Notes: a model not told the origin generated them from the sequence alone. Positions 1-7,373 are shown, numbered from the stretch's first letter. The stretch is DNA of 32,540 bases from CAZMNF01 sp964567595 (GCA_964567595.1 CAZMNF010000021.1:1-32540), one strand, 5' to 3'. Made by a program: numbers and translations.

Positions 1-27
1 AGTCGACTGGTGACGCGGAATGACGCG

Positions 28-1506
28 TCAGTCCAGCCCCTGGGCCTTCTGGAGCCGGCCGGAGTAGTCCACGTAGACGGCCTGCCAGTCGGTGTACTCG
101 TCGATGGCGGACTCGCCCGCTTCGCGGCCGCCGTTGCCCGTGCTCTTGACGCCGCCGAAGGGCAGATGGACTTCCGAGCCGATGGTGCCGGAGTTGACGT
201 AGGTGATGCCGGCCTCGATGTCCTCCAGGAACCGATGGGCCTGGAAGACGCTGTTCGTGTAGACCGAGGCCGAGAGGCCGTAGTCCGGGTCGTTGGCCAG
301 CGCCATCGCCTCGTCGTAGTCGCGGGCCTTCGTGACCGCCAGCACGGGGCCGAAGATCTCCTCCTGGAAGATGCGCATGTCGGGACTGACGTCGGTGAAG
401 ATCGTCGGCCGATAGAACGTGCCCTTGGCGAGGTCCCCGTCCTCGGCGATCTCGCCGCCCGTGAGGAGATTCGCGCCCTCCTTGACGCCCAACTGGACGT
501 AGTCGTGGATCCGCTTCAATTGCTGCCGATTGACGACGGGGCCGACGTCGGTCGACTCCTCAAGCCCGTCGCCGAGCGTCAGGCTCTCGGCCTGTTGGAC
601 GAGCTTGTCGACGAGCTCGTCGTAGACGTCCTCGTGGGCGATGAGCCGCGAGCAGGCGGTGCAGCGCTGGCCCGTCGTGCCGAACGCGCTCCAGGCGATC
701 CCCTCGACGGCCAGATCGACGTCCGCGTCCTCGAGCGCGACGACGGGGTTCTTGCCGCCCATCTCCAGGTGGACTTTGTTGAGCTTCGACGCGGCCACTT
801 GATAGATCTGGCGGCCCACGTCGACCGAGCCGGTGAACGAGACCATGTCGATGTCGGGATGCTGCACCAGCGGCGCGCCGGCGTCCTCGCCGTAGCCGGT
901 CACGAGGTTGAGCACGCCGTCGGGGAGCCCCGCTTCCTCGAAGAGTTTGCTGAACTCCACGGCGACCCGAGGGCTGTCCTCGGAGGGCTTCCAGACGGCG
1001 GTATTGCCGGCCACCAGCGCGGGGAAGAGCTTCCAGCTGGGCACGGCGATGGGGAAGTTCCAGGGCGTAACCATGGCGATGCGGCCGATGGGGCGCCGTT
1101 TCGCGTAGTTGAACTTGTTGGGCAGCTCGGAGGTCGTCGTGTAGCCGTGCAGGCGTCGCCCCTCGGCAGCCAAGTAATACCCCATGTCGATCGCTTCCTG
1201 GACGTCGCCCCAGGTCTCATTGTAGACCTTGCCCATCTCGCGGGTCATGAGCTGGGCCAGCTCCTCCTGGCGCTCGTCCAGCAGGCGGGCCACCCTAAAC
1301 AGAATGTCGCCGCGCTCCGGCGCGGGCATCTTGCGCCACGTCGGGAACGCTTGGTCGGCGGCCTCCACGGCCGCGTCGACGTCGTCTTGGGTGGATTTGG
1401 GGAAGTGCCCGAGGCTGTCGTCGTTGTTGGCCGGGCTGATCGACTCGAACGTCTCCGCGCCCTGCGCGTCGACCCACTTGCCGTTGATCCAGTTCCGATA
1501 GCTCAC
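28..1506 (-). CDS. NAD(P)+-dependent aldehyde dehydrogenase
   Basis: This 492-residue protein has the normal length of the ALDH superfamily and should oxidise an aldehyde to a carboxylate in the cytoplasm. The visible motifs are the oxyanion Asn150 in TPWNF, the general base Glu248 in LEMGGKNP, the nucleophile Cys282 in FGTTGQRC, and the EEIFGPV motif near residue 384. The C-terminus (HLPFGGVKSTGNGGREAG, then a VYVDYSG stretch) resembles the semialdehyde dehydrogenases known from Bacillus and haloarchaea, such as alpha-ketoglutaric semialdehyde dehydrogenase. The substrate cannot be read from sequence. The start is GTG at 1506, with an AAAGGGGG ribosome-binding site at 1516-1523 (plus-strand cccccttt). 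The gene is divergent from the Rieske operon and has its own candidate promoter. Confidence 0.93.
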   Translation of the reverse strand: MSYRNWINGKWVDAQGAETFESISPANNDDSLGHFPKSTQDDVDAAVEAADQAFPTWRKMPAPERGDILFRVARLLDERQEELAQLMTREMGKVYNETWGDVQEAIDMGYYLAAEGRRLHGYTTTSELPNKFNYAKRRPIGRIAMVTPWNFPIAVPSWKLFPALVAGNTAVWKPSEDSPRVAVEFSKLFEEAGLPDGVLNLVTGYGEDAGAPLVQHPDIDMVSFTGSVDVGRQIYQVAASKLNKVHLEMGGKNPVVALEDADVDLAVEGIAWSAFGTTGQRCTACSRLIAHEDVYDELVDKLVQQAESLTLGDGLEESTDVGPVVNRQQLKRIHDYVQLGVKEGANLLTGGEIAEDGDLAKGTFYRPTIFTDVSPDMRIFQEEIFGPVLAVTKARDYDEAMALANDPDYGLSASVYTNSVFQAHRFLEDIEAGITYVNSGTIGSEVHLPFGGVKSTGNGGREAGESAIDEYTDWQAVYVDYSGRLQKAQGLD

Positions 1507-1551
1507 GCTACCCGTCCCCCTTTGCTGAAAATCGAGCGGTTGCGCGGTCGG

Positions 1552-1581
1552 ATTATAGGCGCAAGGGAGTCAGCCGATCAA
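1552..1581 (-). promoter_or_regulatory. Candidate sigma70 promoter for the aldehyde dehydrogenase
   Basis: Reading the minus strand, a -35 box TTGATC (1576-1581) is followed after 18 bases by a perfect -10 box TATAAT (1552-1557). Transcription would begin near 1545, about 40 bases before the GTG start of the dehydrogenase. It lies back to back with the Rieske operon promoter, so one regulator could control both directions. Confidence 0.55.
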
Positions 1582-1595
1582 CGCCGACAACTCGG

Positions 1596-1624
1596 TTGAC
1601 ATGCCGACAACGAGCGTCTATAAT
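1596..1624 (+). promoter_or_regulatory. Perfect-consensus sigma70 promoter of the Rieske/cyt b-Rnf operon
   Basis: TTGACA at 1596-1601 and TATAAT at 1619-1624 are separated by exactly 17 bases, which is the full bacterial housekeeping consensus. Transcription would start near 1631 and leave a leader of about 160 nt before the Rieske start codon. Such a perfect match suggests strong expression unless it is repressed. No other promoter of this quality was seen in the window. Confidence 0.75.
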
Positions 1625-1663
1625 CCCCACAACTCACATCCGTTGCCGACACATGAGCGATCC

Positions 1664-1786
1664 ATGCGTTCATTCGACATCGATCACCGCCGACCGTCGC
1701 CGCTCGCACGACGATCCCGCTTCACCTGCGTACCGCGCCCCGGCGCGACGCTCGTGATCCCGTCGTTCCATCGGAGGATGAGGTGA
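1664..1786 (+). other. Possible 40-codon leader ORF upstream of the Rieske gene
   Basis: An ATG at 1664 opens a 40-codon frame inside the leader of the Rieske operon and stops at 1786, only six bases before the Rieske ATG. The peptide is Arg/Pro-rich and resembles nothing I recognise. Its stop overlaps the Rieske ribosome-binding region (GGAGG at 1773-1777 and AGGTGAT at 1781-1787), so translational coupling is conceivable. It may equally be a chance open frame in GC-rich DNA. The rest of the 1507-1792 gap holds the two divergent promoters and nothing else I can name. Confidence 0.15.
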
Positions 1787-1792
1787 TCCCCC

Positions 1793-2443
1793 ATGGCCAA
1801 TCCTCTCCGCCGGCGTGGGCACGATCAGCCGAGCAGCTATGAGGAGCGCTTTACCACCAGCCGAGCGGCGCGCGGCATCAGCCGGCGTCGGCTTTTCTCC
1901 CGTGTCGGCTGGGGCGCGTTCCTGCTCAGCATAGGCGGCTTCGTCTCCAGCGTCGGCGCCTACGTCCTGCCCAAGCTCAACTTCGAGCCCTCCACGGTGT
2001 TCAGCATCGGCCGACCCGACGAATACGAGATCGGCGACATGCAGCTATTGGACGCCCAAGGCGTCTTCGTCTTCCGCACCGAGCAAGGCTTCCAAGTTGT
2101 CTCGAACGTCTGCACGCACCTGGGTTGCGCCTACAAACCCTACGGCCCGCCCAACGAACAGTACCCCACGGTGCACGCCAACTGCCCGTGCCACGGCAGC
2201 CTCTTCGCCCGCGACGGGCGCGTGCTCGGGGGCCCGGCGCCGCGGCCGGTGCCGTTCTATCACATGCAGATGACCCCCGACGGGCGGATCGAAGTGGACA
2301 AGGCCACCTTCAACCCGAGCGAGGACCTCGCGGCCGCCTCGGGCGAGGGGATCGGGCACAACCTCTACCTCGATCCCGACCGCGGCGAGCTGATCGAGGG
2401 CCCTTACCCCGACGGGAGCGACTGCCGGGCCTGTCAAGGGTGA
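1793..2443 (+). CDS. petC: Rieske [2Fe-2S] protein of a cytochrome b complex
   Basis: This 216-residue protein is the high-potential Fe-S subunit that takes one electron from quinol at the Qo site of a cytochrome bc/b6f-type complex. The cluster-binding boxes are CTHLGC (Cys107, His109, Cys112) and CPCHGS (Cys131, Cys133, His134). By family rule Cys107/His109/Cys131/His134 bind the cluster and Cys112-Cys133 form the disulfide. Near the N-terminus SRRRLF (residues 30-35) followed by a hydrophobic segment (about 41-60) looks like an uncleaved Tat-type signal anchor. Beyond the Rieske fold is a tail of about 45 residues ending in C211-x-x-C214, which I do not recognise as a standard feature. A strong ribosome-binding site (AGGTGAT, 1781-1787) supports the ATG. 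The cytochrome b gene follows four bases downstream. The qcrA/petC distinction cannot be made from sequence alone. Confidence 0.93.
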   Translation: MANPLRRRGHDQPSSYEERFTTSRAARGISRRRLFSRVGWGAFLLSIGGFVSSVGAYVLPKLNFEPSTVFSIGRPDEYEIGDMQLLDAQGVFVFRTEQGFQVVSNVCTHLGCAYKPYGPPNEQYPTVHANCPCHGSLFARDGRVLGGPAPRPVPFYHMQMTPDGRIEVDKATFNPSEDLAAASGEGIGHNLYLDPDRGELIEGPYPDGSDCRACQG

Positions 2444-2447
2444 TCCC

Positions 2448-3224
2448 ATGAATCGACTCCTCTACGGCGCCATCGACAAGCTGGTGTATCACTTGCAGCG
2501 GCTGCGCCGCAGCGCGCTCTGGATCGCGATCTTCCGCCGCGAGCGCCTCCCGCAGACCGAGGCGGATTATCTCGCCATGAACCGGCGCAACTTCTTCGTC
2601 CACGTGCTGCCGGCCTCCATCAACGTCAAGTCCTTGCGCCTCACCTACAACTGGTTCTGGATGGGCGTGGTCTCGTACTGGCTGTTCGTGTTGCTCGTCA
2701 TCTCCGGCATCTATCTCATGTTCTACTACGTGCCGTCGGTGGAGCGGGCGTTCGACAGCGTCGTCTATCTCGTCAATTCCGTGCCCATTGGCGGGTTCAT
2801 GCGCAACTTCCACAAGTGGGCCGGCGAGCTGATGGTCCTGGCCGTCTTTTTCCACATGCTCGTGGTCTTCTACAAAGGGGCGTATCAGAAGCCGCGTGAG
2901 TTCAACTGGATTGTCGGCGTTCTGTTGTTGTTGCTCACCATTCTGTTTGCGTTCTCCGGCTACATTCTCCCGTGGGACCAGTTGGGCTACTACGCCGCCA
3001 AGATCGCCTGCAACATCGCCCAGAACACGCCCTTCCTCGGCGACCAGATCCGCGAGGGGCTCTTGGGCGTCAGCGACTGCAACAACCTGAACCAGTTTTC
3101 GCTGTTGCGCTGGTACGTCATCCACGTGTTCGTGCTGCCCGTGTTTATGGTCCTGCTGATCTCCTTCCACTTCTGGCGCATTCGGAAGGACGAGTACACC
3201 GTCCCCCCCGAGGAGGACGAGTAG
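2448..3224 (+). CDS. petB: Cytochrome b (b6-type, N-terminal half with both hemes)
   Basis: This 258-residue membrane protein corresponds to the four-helix heme-binding part of cytochrome b. The axial His pairs are visible: His122 and His136 in one helix, and His226 and His241 in another. The 15-residue step between the second pair matches cytochrome b6 and Firmicute-type subunits rather than mitochondrial cytochrome b. The motif FSGYILPWDQLGYYA follows the third helix. An N-terminal cytoplasmic stretch of about 65 residues precedes the first helix. It receives quinol electrons from the low-potential branch and passes them through hemes bL and bH. The ATG is preceded by an AAGGGTGAT ribosome-binding site. 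The matching subunit IV is not the next gene, as it usually is, but lies about 4.1 kb downstream after four Rnf/ferredoxin genes. Confidence 0.94.
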   Translation: MNRLLYGAIDKLVYHLQRLRRSALWIAIFRRERLPQTEADYLAMNRRNFFVHVLPASINVKSLRLTYNWFWMGVVSYWLFVLLVISGIYLMFYYVPSVERAFDSVVYLVNSVPIGGFMRNFHKWAGELMVLAVFFHMLVVFYKGAYQKPREFNWIVGVLLLLLTILFAFSGYILPWDQLGYYAAKIACNIAQNTPFLGDQIREGLLGVSDCNNLNQFSLLRWYVIHVFVLPVFMVLLISFHFWRIRKDEYTVPPEEDE

Positions 3225-3276
3225 TTGATGACGCCGAACGTCGGGCGACGGGTGCGGCGCGAACGAGCCTCCTGGT

Positions 3277-3295
3277 CCCCCGTTGGCGACGGGGG
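3277..3295 (+). promoter_or_regulatory. Hairpin between cytochrome b and rnfC
   Basis: Arms CCCCCGT (3277-3283) and ACGGGGG (3289-3295) are perfect reverse complements around a five-base loop. The structure ends two bases before a GGTGAT ribosome-binding site (3297-3302) for rnfC. There is no T-run, so it is unlikely to be a full terminator. It could stabilise an mRNA end, tune expression of rnfC relative to cytochrome b, or be a chance structure. Confidence 0.4.
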
Positions 3296-3308
3296 CGGTG
3301 ATCGATAG

Positions 3309-4730
3309 ATGGCCGTTGTCGGCGCCTTAAAAACGTTTAAGGGGGGGCACTACTTCGGGCGCTTCGAAGGGACCCCCGTCACGCCCTTCGAGGACGCTCC
3401 GCTTCCCGAGCGCGTCACCGTGCCGCTGCGGCAGGGGTTTCGCGACGAGGCGGCCTCCCAGGTGGGCGAGGGGGACGCGGTCCGGACGGGCCAGATCATC
3501 GGGCGCTCGGACGAGCTGATCTGTTCGCCCGTGCACGCGCCCGTTTCGGGCACGGTCGTCAGCGTCGACGAGGGGCCGCACCCCGTGGACGGGGCGACGA
3601 CGACGCTCGTGGCGATCGAGTCCGACGGCCTCGACGAGTGGCAGTTGTTGGAGCTGCCGGAAGGGAATCACGAAAAGTGGGGCGAGGAGCTCGGCCGCGT
3701 GCTCTACGAGTCGGGCGTGACCGCGCTCGGGCAGGCCGGATTCCCGACGGAATTCCAGTCCGCGCTCGTGGCCCCCGACGCGATCGACACGATCGTGATC
3801 AACGCGGTTGAGACCGAGCCCTATCTGGAAAGCGCCAACGCGCTGCTTTACGAGGAGTTCGACAAGTTCGTCAACGGGTTGCGCATCCTGCGCAACGCCA
3901 TCGGCAACGTGGAGGTCCACATCGGCTTGGGCCACGACCGAGGGCGGCTCTTCGAGGAGCTCGTCCATCGCCTGGACGACTACGACTGGATCTATCTCCA
4001 CCCGCTGTTGCCCAAGTATCCCCAAGGTCACGACGACGTGCTCGTCAAAACGATCCTCGATCGCGAGGTGCCCGCTGGCGACCTGGCGACCTCCATCGGG
4101 GTCCTCGTCAGCGATGCCCACCAGGCCGTTGCGGCCTACGACGCGGTTCTGGAGGGCAAGCCTTATGTGGAACGGGCCCTGACGATCGGCGGCTCGGCGT
4201 TCGGCCGCCCCGCGAACGCGCGCGTCCGAGTGGGGACGCCCGTCTCGGAGCTGCTCGGCCCCTACGAGCACGCGCCACCCGCCCGATTGATCTTGGGCGG
4301 ACCGATGCGGGGCCGCTCGGTGAGCGAGGCCGACGCGCCCGTCACTCGCGACGCCGGGGCGCTCGTGGGCCTGCAGGAGCCGAAGCGTCGGCTGTTCGGC
4401 GGACTGCGCCCGCTGTCGCGCGCCGACAGCTACACCAACGTCGCCGCGCCGCTGCTCGACGGCGCCAAACGGGCGACGGCCGGGCTGAACGGGCAACCGC
4501 GCCCCTGCGTGAGCTGCGGGGACTGCGTCGACGTCTGCCCGCAGAACCTCTTTCCCATTCGCCTGGCCCAGGCCGCCGAGCGGGGCGAGCTCATGACCGC
4601 CCGCGACCTCGGCTTGGATGCCTGCATCGAGTGCGGCCTGTGCAGCTACGTCTGTCCCTCCAAGATTCCCCTGCTCGAACAGATCCGCCTCGGCCGTCAG
4701 ATGGCCCGTGAGGAGGAACTGGCGACATGA
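3309..4730 (+). CDS. rnfC: RnfC-like subunit (NADH/flavin and 2x[4Fe-4S] electron input)
   Basis: In Rnf complexes RnfC is the cytoplasmic subunit that binds NAD(H) and FMN and carries two 4Fe-4S clusters. This 473-residue protein keeps the order: an N-terminal RnfC barrel with CSPVHAPVSGTV (72-83), an FMN/NADH loop (ALGQAGFPTE, 139-148), ETEP (168-171), a KYPQG motif (236-240), a GTPVSELL region, and a C-terminal di-cluster ferredoxin with Cys400/403/406/410 and Cys439/442/445/449. The loop is altered: the family usually has GLGGAGFPT. This could affect nucleotide binding. It is shorter than proteobacterial RnfC because it lacks the long Ala/Lys-rich tail. GGTGAT at 3297-3302 supports the ATG. 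The stop overlaps the rnfD start (ATGA). No complete Rnf set (A, B, C, D, E, G) is present; this gene sits inside a Rieske/cytochrome b operon. Confidence 0.9.
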   Translation: MAVVGALKTFKGGHYFGRFEGTPVTPFEDAPLPERVTVPLRQGFRDEAASQVGEGDAVRTGQIIGRSDELICSPVHAPVSGTVVSVDEGPHPVDGATTTLVAIESDGLDEWQLLELPEGNHEKWGEELGRVLYESGVTALGQAGFPTEFQSALVAPDAIDTIVINAVETEPYLESANALLYEEFDKFVNGLRILRNAIGNVEVHIGLGHDRGRLFEELVHRLDDYDWIYLHPLLPKYPQGHDDVLVKTILDREVPAGDLATSIGVLVSDAHQAVAAYDAVLEGKPYVERALTIGGSAFGRPANARVRVGTPVSELLGPYEHAPPARLILGGPMRGRSVSEADAPVTRDAGALVGLQEPKRRLFGGLRPLSRADSYTNVAAPLLDGAKRATAGLNGQPRPCVSCGDCVDVCPQNLFPIRLAQAAERGELMTARDLGLDACIECGLCSYVCPSKIPLLEQIRLGRQMAREEELAT

Positions 4731-5767
4731 ACCGCGAGCGTCAGCGCTTGGGCCCCGCGGACGTCGTGGCCGCGACGTGGCGCTCCGTGCTCTACGGGGG
4801 CAGCGACCGCCACGTCACCGGCCCGCCCTACATCCGGGATGCGGGCAACGTGCAGCGCCTGTTCAACCCGCCAACAGTGGCGGCAACGCTGTTGTTAGTC
4901 GCTTCGATCTACCTCTTCGGCCTGAAGGCGCTCGCGATCGGGGCCGTTGCCCTGGCCGTCGGGGGCGGGACGTCGCTCGCGATCGCGATGGTCCGCGGCC
5001 GCGAGCTGAGCGAGGGCACGGTCCTCATGCTCCTGGTCTACGCGCTGCTGCTGCCCCCCGGCGCGCCGCTATGGCTGGTCGCCGTGGGCGCGGTCGTGGT
5101 CGGCCTGGCCCGCGAGGGGCTGGGCGGCCTCGGCTGGACCATCTTCCATCCGGCGCTGGTCGGCAAGGCCATCCTCTTGGCGATTTTCCCCGGCATCATG
5201 GGGACGAGCTGGCTGGAGCCGGTCCGCGGCGCGGCCGGCGGGTTCGCCCAATGGACGTCGGCGACGGGGGCGATGCCCCCCCTGGAGGCCGTCCGCCGGG
5301 GCTCGGAGCTGGACCTGCTTGAGCTGTTTTTGGGCACGGCGCCCGGATCGCTCGGCACCACCTCGGGATTGTTGCTGCTTGTGGTCGGCGCATGGCTGTT
5401 GTACACCCGGGCGATCGACCGGCGCATCGCCATCACGATGGTCGTCGCCGTGCTGTTGGGCCAGGCCCTGTTCAGCATGTTCTTCCCCGACTACTACCTC
5501 GGCAGCCCGACGGCGCATCTGTTGGCCGGCGGGACGCTCTTTACGGCGCTATTGGTGGCCACGGACCCCGTGACAAGCCCCATGACGCCGCGCGGCAAGT
5601 GGATCTACGGACTGGCGATCGGGATCTTGGTCGTGCTGCTGCGGGCCTACGCCCAGCTCCCCGAGGGCGTGACGTTCGCCGTGTTGGCGGTCAACCTCTT
5701 CGTGCCGTTGCTCAACCGCTGGACGATCCCGCGTCCGTTCGGGTATGCCACGGGTGATGCGGAATGA
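4727..5767 (+). CDS. rnfD: RnfD-like membrane subunit
   Basis: This 346-residue, multi-helix membrane protein of the RnfD/NqrB family (plus DNA) overlaps rnfC by four bases. Its best signature is the C-terminal stretch AHLLAGGTLFTALLVATDP followed by VTSPMTPRGKWIYG (about residues 263-294), which matches RnfD closely. RnfD normally carries an FMN covalently bound to Thr in a [ST]-[GS]-A-T motif. Here TSAT (177-180) fits, but it is followed by GAMPPL rather than the usual PL and lacks the upstream Asp, so flavinylation is likely but unproven. The attaching enzyme ApbE and the partner RnfG are not in the window. The subunit would anchor RnfC to the membrane and may pass electrons between the Fe-S proteins and cytochrome b. 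Confidence 0.9.
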   Translation: MNRERQRLGPADVVAATWRSVLYGGSDRHVTGPPYIRDAGNVQRLFNPPTVAATLLLVASIYLFGLKALAIGAVALAVGGGTSLAIAMVRGRELSEGTVLMLLVYALLLPPGAPLWLVAVGAVVVGLAREGLGGLGWTIFHPALVGKAILLAIFPGIMGTSWLEPVRGAAGGFAQWTSATGAMPPLEAVRRGSELDLLELFLGTAPGSLGTTSGLLLLVVGAWLLYTRAIDRRIAITMVVAVLLGQALFSMFFPDYYLGSPTAHLLAGGTLFTALLVATDPVTSPMTPRGKWIYGLAIGILVVLLRAYAQLPEGVTFAVLAVNLFVPLLNRWTIPRPFGYATGDAE

Positions 5768-6699
5768 CCCCGGAAATCCAAGCCCATCGCACCGCCTGGG
5801 AGGACCAGTGCCACTATAGCCTCAGGTTTGCTGTCGTGGCTGGCGTGCTTGGCATCATCGGCGTGATCGCCAGTGCCGCCGCGTGGCAGCTGAGCCTACC
5901 GGAAGCGCTCGTCGACATGGCCGTCGGCGCCGGGCTCTGGCACGCGCTGACCCGCGGCGTCGAGCTCGTCCGCGACCACTGGCGCGAGGCCGACATTCCC
6001 GACGCCTTGAAAAGTCGCCAGGCCCGTTACGCCACGCTGTTGGGCCTGGTCGGGCTCATCCTCGTGGCCGGCCCATACATTTTGGAGATTCCCGCGATGC
6101 GGCCGTTGTTGGAGGTCGGCGGCTTCACCTACGTGGTTGGGCTCTACGCCTGGCAGGCCTACGAGCTGCGCCAGCCGCGCGCGTTCGTCCAGATCGACAA
6201 CGACGGTCGGGTGTTGGAAGTCCAGCAGGGCGCGTCGTTGCTGGACGCGCTGGAGAGCGCCGGCTATCGGCTCATGGTGCAGTGTCCGCGCAAGGGCCAG
6301 TGCTCCTCCTGCCGCGTCCAAGTCACCCAAGGCACACGCGACTGGCCGGAGAAGTACTACGGCAAGGTGCTGACCGCCCGGCAGCGGAACGAGGGCTGGG
6401 TCGTCTCCTGCCAAGTGGCGGTGCAGGGCGACATGGCCGTGGCGCTGTACAAGCCGCTGGTGCTGCGCTGGCCCCACCAGGACGCCATGCCCTCGCCGAC
6501 CGCCCGCCGGATTCGGCGGATCCTGCCGGGCTTCGACTGCGAGGCCTGCGGGTATGCGACCTGCGACGCCTACGCCCAGGCGATCACCACGGGCCAGGCC
6601 CCCATCACGAGGTGCCTGCCGGGCGGCGAGGCCGTCAAGACGCAGTTGCAGCAGGTTGCGGGCGAGTTAAAATGGTCCGCACCGGAGGAATCCTCCTGA
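5764..6699 (+). CDS. Chimeric membrane Fe-S protein: TM + 2Fe-2S ferredoxin + RnfB-type 4Fe-4S domain
   Basis: This 311-residue protein overlaps rnfD by four bases. Residues 1-135 hold about four hydrophobic segments (near 21-40, 46-64, 89-108 and 117-132). Residues 140-230 form a plant/NqrF-type 2Fe-2S ferredoxin with Cys174, Cys180, Cys183 and Cys216 (C-x5-C-x2-C-x32-C). Residues 248-288 form the 4Fe-4S domain known from the N-terminal part of RnfB, with Cys259, Cys262, Cys267 and Cys284 followed by LPGG. NqrF has a membrane segment plus a 2Fe-2S domain but then a flavin reductase domain. RnfB has a membrane helix, the 4Fe-4S domain and ferredoxin clusters. This protein combines parts of both and lacks the NADH-flavin reductase domain. 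It is the likely electron wire between RnfC/RnfD and the cytochrome b subunits. I know no established name for it. Confidence 0.85.
   Translation: MTPEIQAHRTAWEDQCHYSLRFAVVAGVLGIIGVIASAAAWQLSLPEALVDMAVGAGLWHALTRGVELVRDHWREADIPDALKSRQARYATLLGLVGLILVAGPYILEIPAMRPLLEVGGFTYVVGLYAWQAYELRQPRAFVQIDNDGRVLEVQQGASLLDALESAGYRLMVQCPRKGQCSSCRVQVTQGTRDWPEKYYGKVLTARQRNEGWVVSCQVAVQGDMAVALYKPLVLRWPHQDAMPSPTARRIRRILPGFDCEACGYATCDAYAQAITTGQAPITRCLPGGEAVKTQLQQVAGELKWSAPEESS
6646..6673 (+). promoter_or_regulatory. Weak internal promoter candidate before the ferredoxin gene
   Basis: TTGCAG (6646-6651), a 16-base spacer and TAAAAT (6668-6673) lie at the end of the chimeric Fe-S gene. A start near 6680 would let the ferredoxin and subunit IV genes be expressed separately. 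The -10 match is good and the -35 match is poor. Confidence 0.25.
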
Positions 6700-6727
6700 C
6701 CATGGGACCGAGCGGAGGATGTGACCC

Positions 6728-7327
6728 ATGCCGACGCTGACGATTCTCGGCGAGAAGGAGATCGAGCTCGAGGAAGGCATCAACCTGCTGACGTTCCTGC
6801 AGGACAACAAGTGGGACCAGAACCTCCCAGCAACGTGTGGGGGCCGCGGCACCTGCGCCACGTGCGCCGTTCGCGTCACCGAGGGCGGCGGCGAGCCGAA
6901 CGCCGCGGAGAACGCCATGCTCAAGGACCGCATCGACAAGGGCTGGCGCCTCTCCTGCCAGATCGACATGGAGACCGACCTCGTCATCGAGGTCCCCGGC
7001 TACGAGGTCCCCGACTCCCTCGAGATCGACCCGGAGATGCTCGAGGACATTCTCGACTACTGCCTCGAGCACGTCTCGTTCGGCGAGATCCCCTCTTCCG
7101 AACGCATCGATCGGGCCCGCGTCCTCGACCTCCGTCGCCGGGCCGCGGCGCTCGTCGACGGCGGGGGCGATCCGATCGACTTCAAGGTGCTCAGCGACGT
7201 GCTGATCTATCTCGTCAAGCACGACCTGTTGCGCGAGATCCCCTCGCGCCATCCGTTCACGGCCAAGACGATCGACATGATGCTGCAGAACTTCGAGGGC
7301 CGAATCCCCGAGAAGACGTTCGCATGA
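6728..7327 (+). CDS. 2Fe-2S ferredoxin with an uncharacterised C-terminal domain
   Basis: This 199-residue soluble protein starts with a plant-type ferredoxin fold (residues 1-90). Its cluster ligands are Cys37, Cys43, Cys46 and Cys77 (C-x5-C-x2-C-x30-C, in ATCGGRGTCATC). The remaining 110 residues are charged, Asp/Glu-rich and helical-looking, and I do not recognise the domain. The spacing resembles adrenodoxin/NqrF-like ferredoxins. A GGAGG ribosome-binding site lies about ten bases before the ATG. It sits between the chimeric Fe-S protein and cytochrome b subunit IV, so it probably docks on the complex as an electron carrier, with the C-terminal part acting as a docking domain. The ferredoxin assignment is firm; the role is inferred. 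Confidence 0.85.
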   Translation: MPTLTILGEKEIELEEGINLLTFLQDNKWDQNLPATCGGRGTCATCAVRVTEGGGEPNAAENAMLKDRIDKGWRLSCQIDMETDLVIEVPGYEVPDSLEIDPEMLEDILDYCLEHVSFGEIPSSERIDRARVLDLRRRAAALVDGGGDPIDFKVLSDVLIYLVKHDLLREIPSRHPFTAKTIDMMLQNFEGRIPEKTFA

Positions 7328-7373
7328 CGCTGGGGTTCCCCCTGTCTGACCGCGGCGACGAGAGGAGGTTCGC

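Noticed and set aside
11..30. TGACGCG direct repeat and TGACGCGTCA palindrome at the window start
   Set aside because: Very short and overlapping the stop of the aldehyde dehydrogenase; likely chance.
10..1599. 529-codon plus-strand frame opposite the aldehyde dehydrogenase
   Set aside because: The minus-strand frame has full ALDH motifs; this one is low-complexity Arg/Val/Gly-rich and typical of an antisense shadow in GC-rich DNA.
4727..5767. Idea that RnfD has lost its flavin-binding Thr (TGAM at 180-183)
   Set aside because: An alternative register, TSAT at 177-180, fits the [ST]-[GS]-A-T consensus, so loss cannot be claimed.
6684..6696. Small inverted repeat GGAGGA-A-TCCTCC at the end of the chimeric Fe-S gene
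   Set aside because: A one-base loop cannot form a stable hairpin as drawn; it is inside coding sequence.
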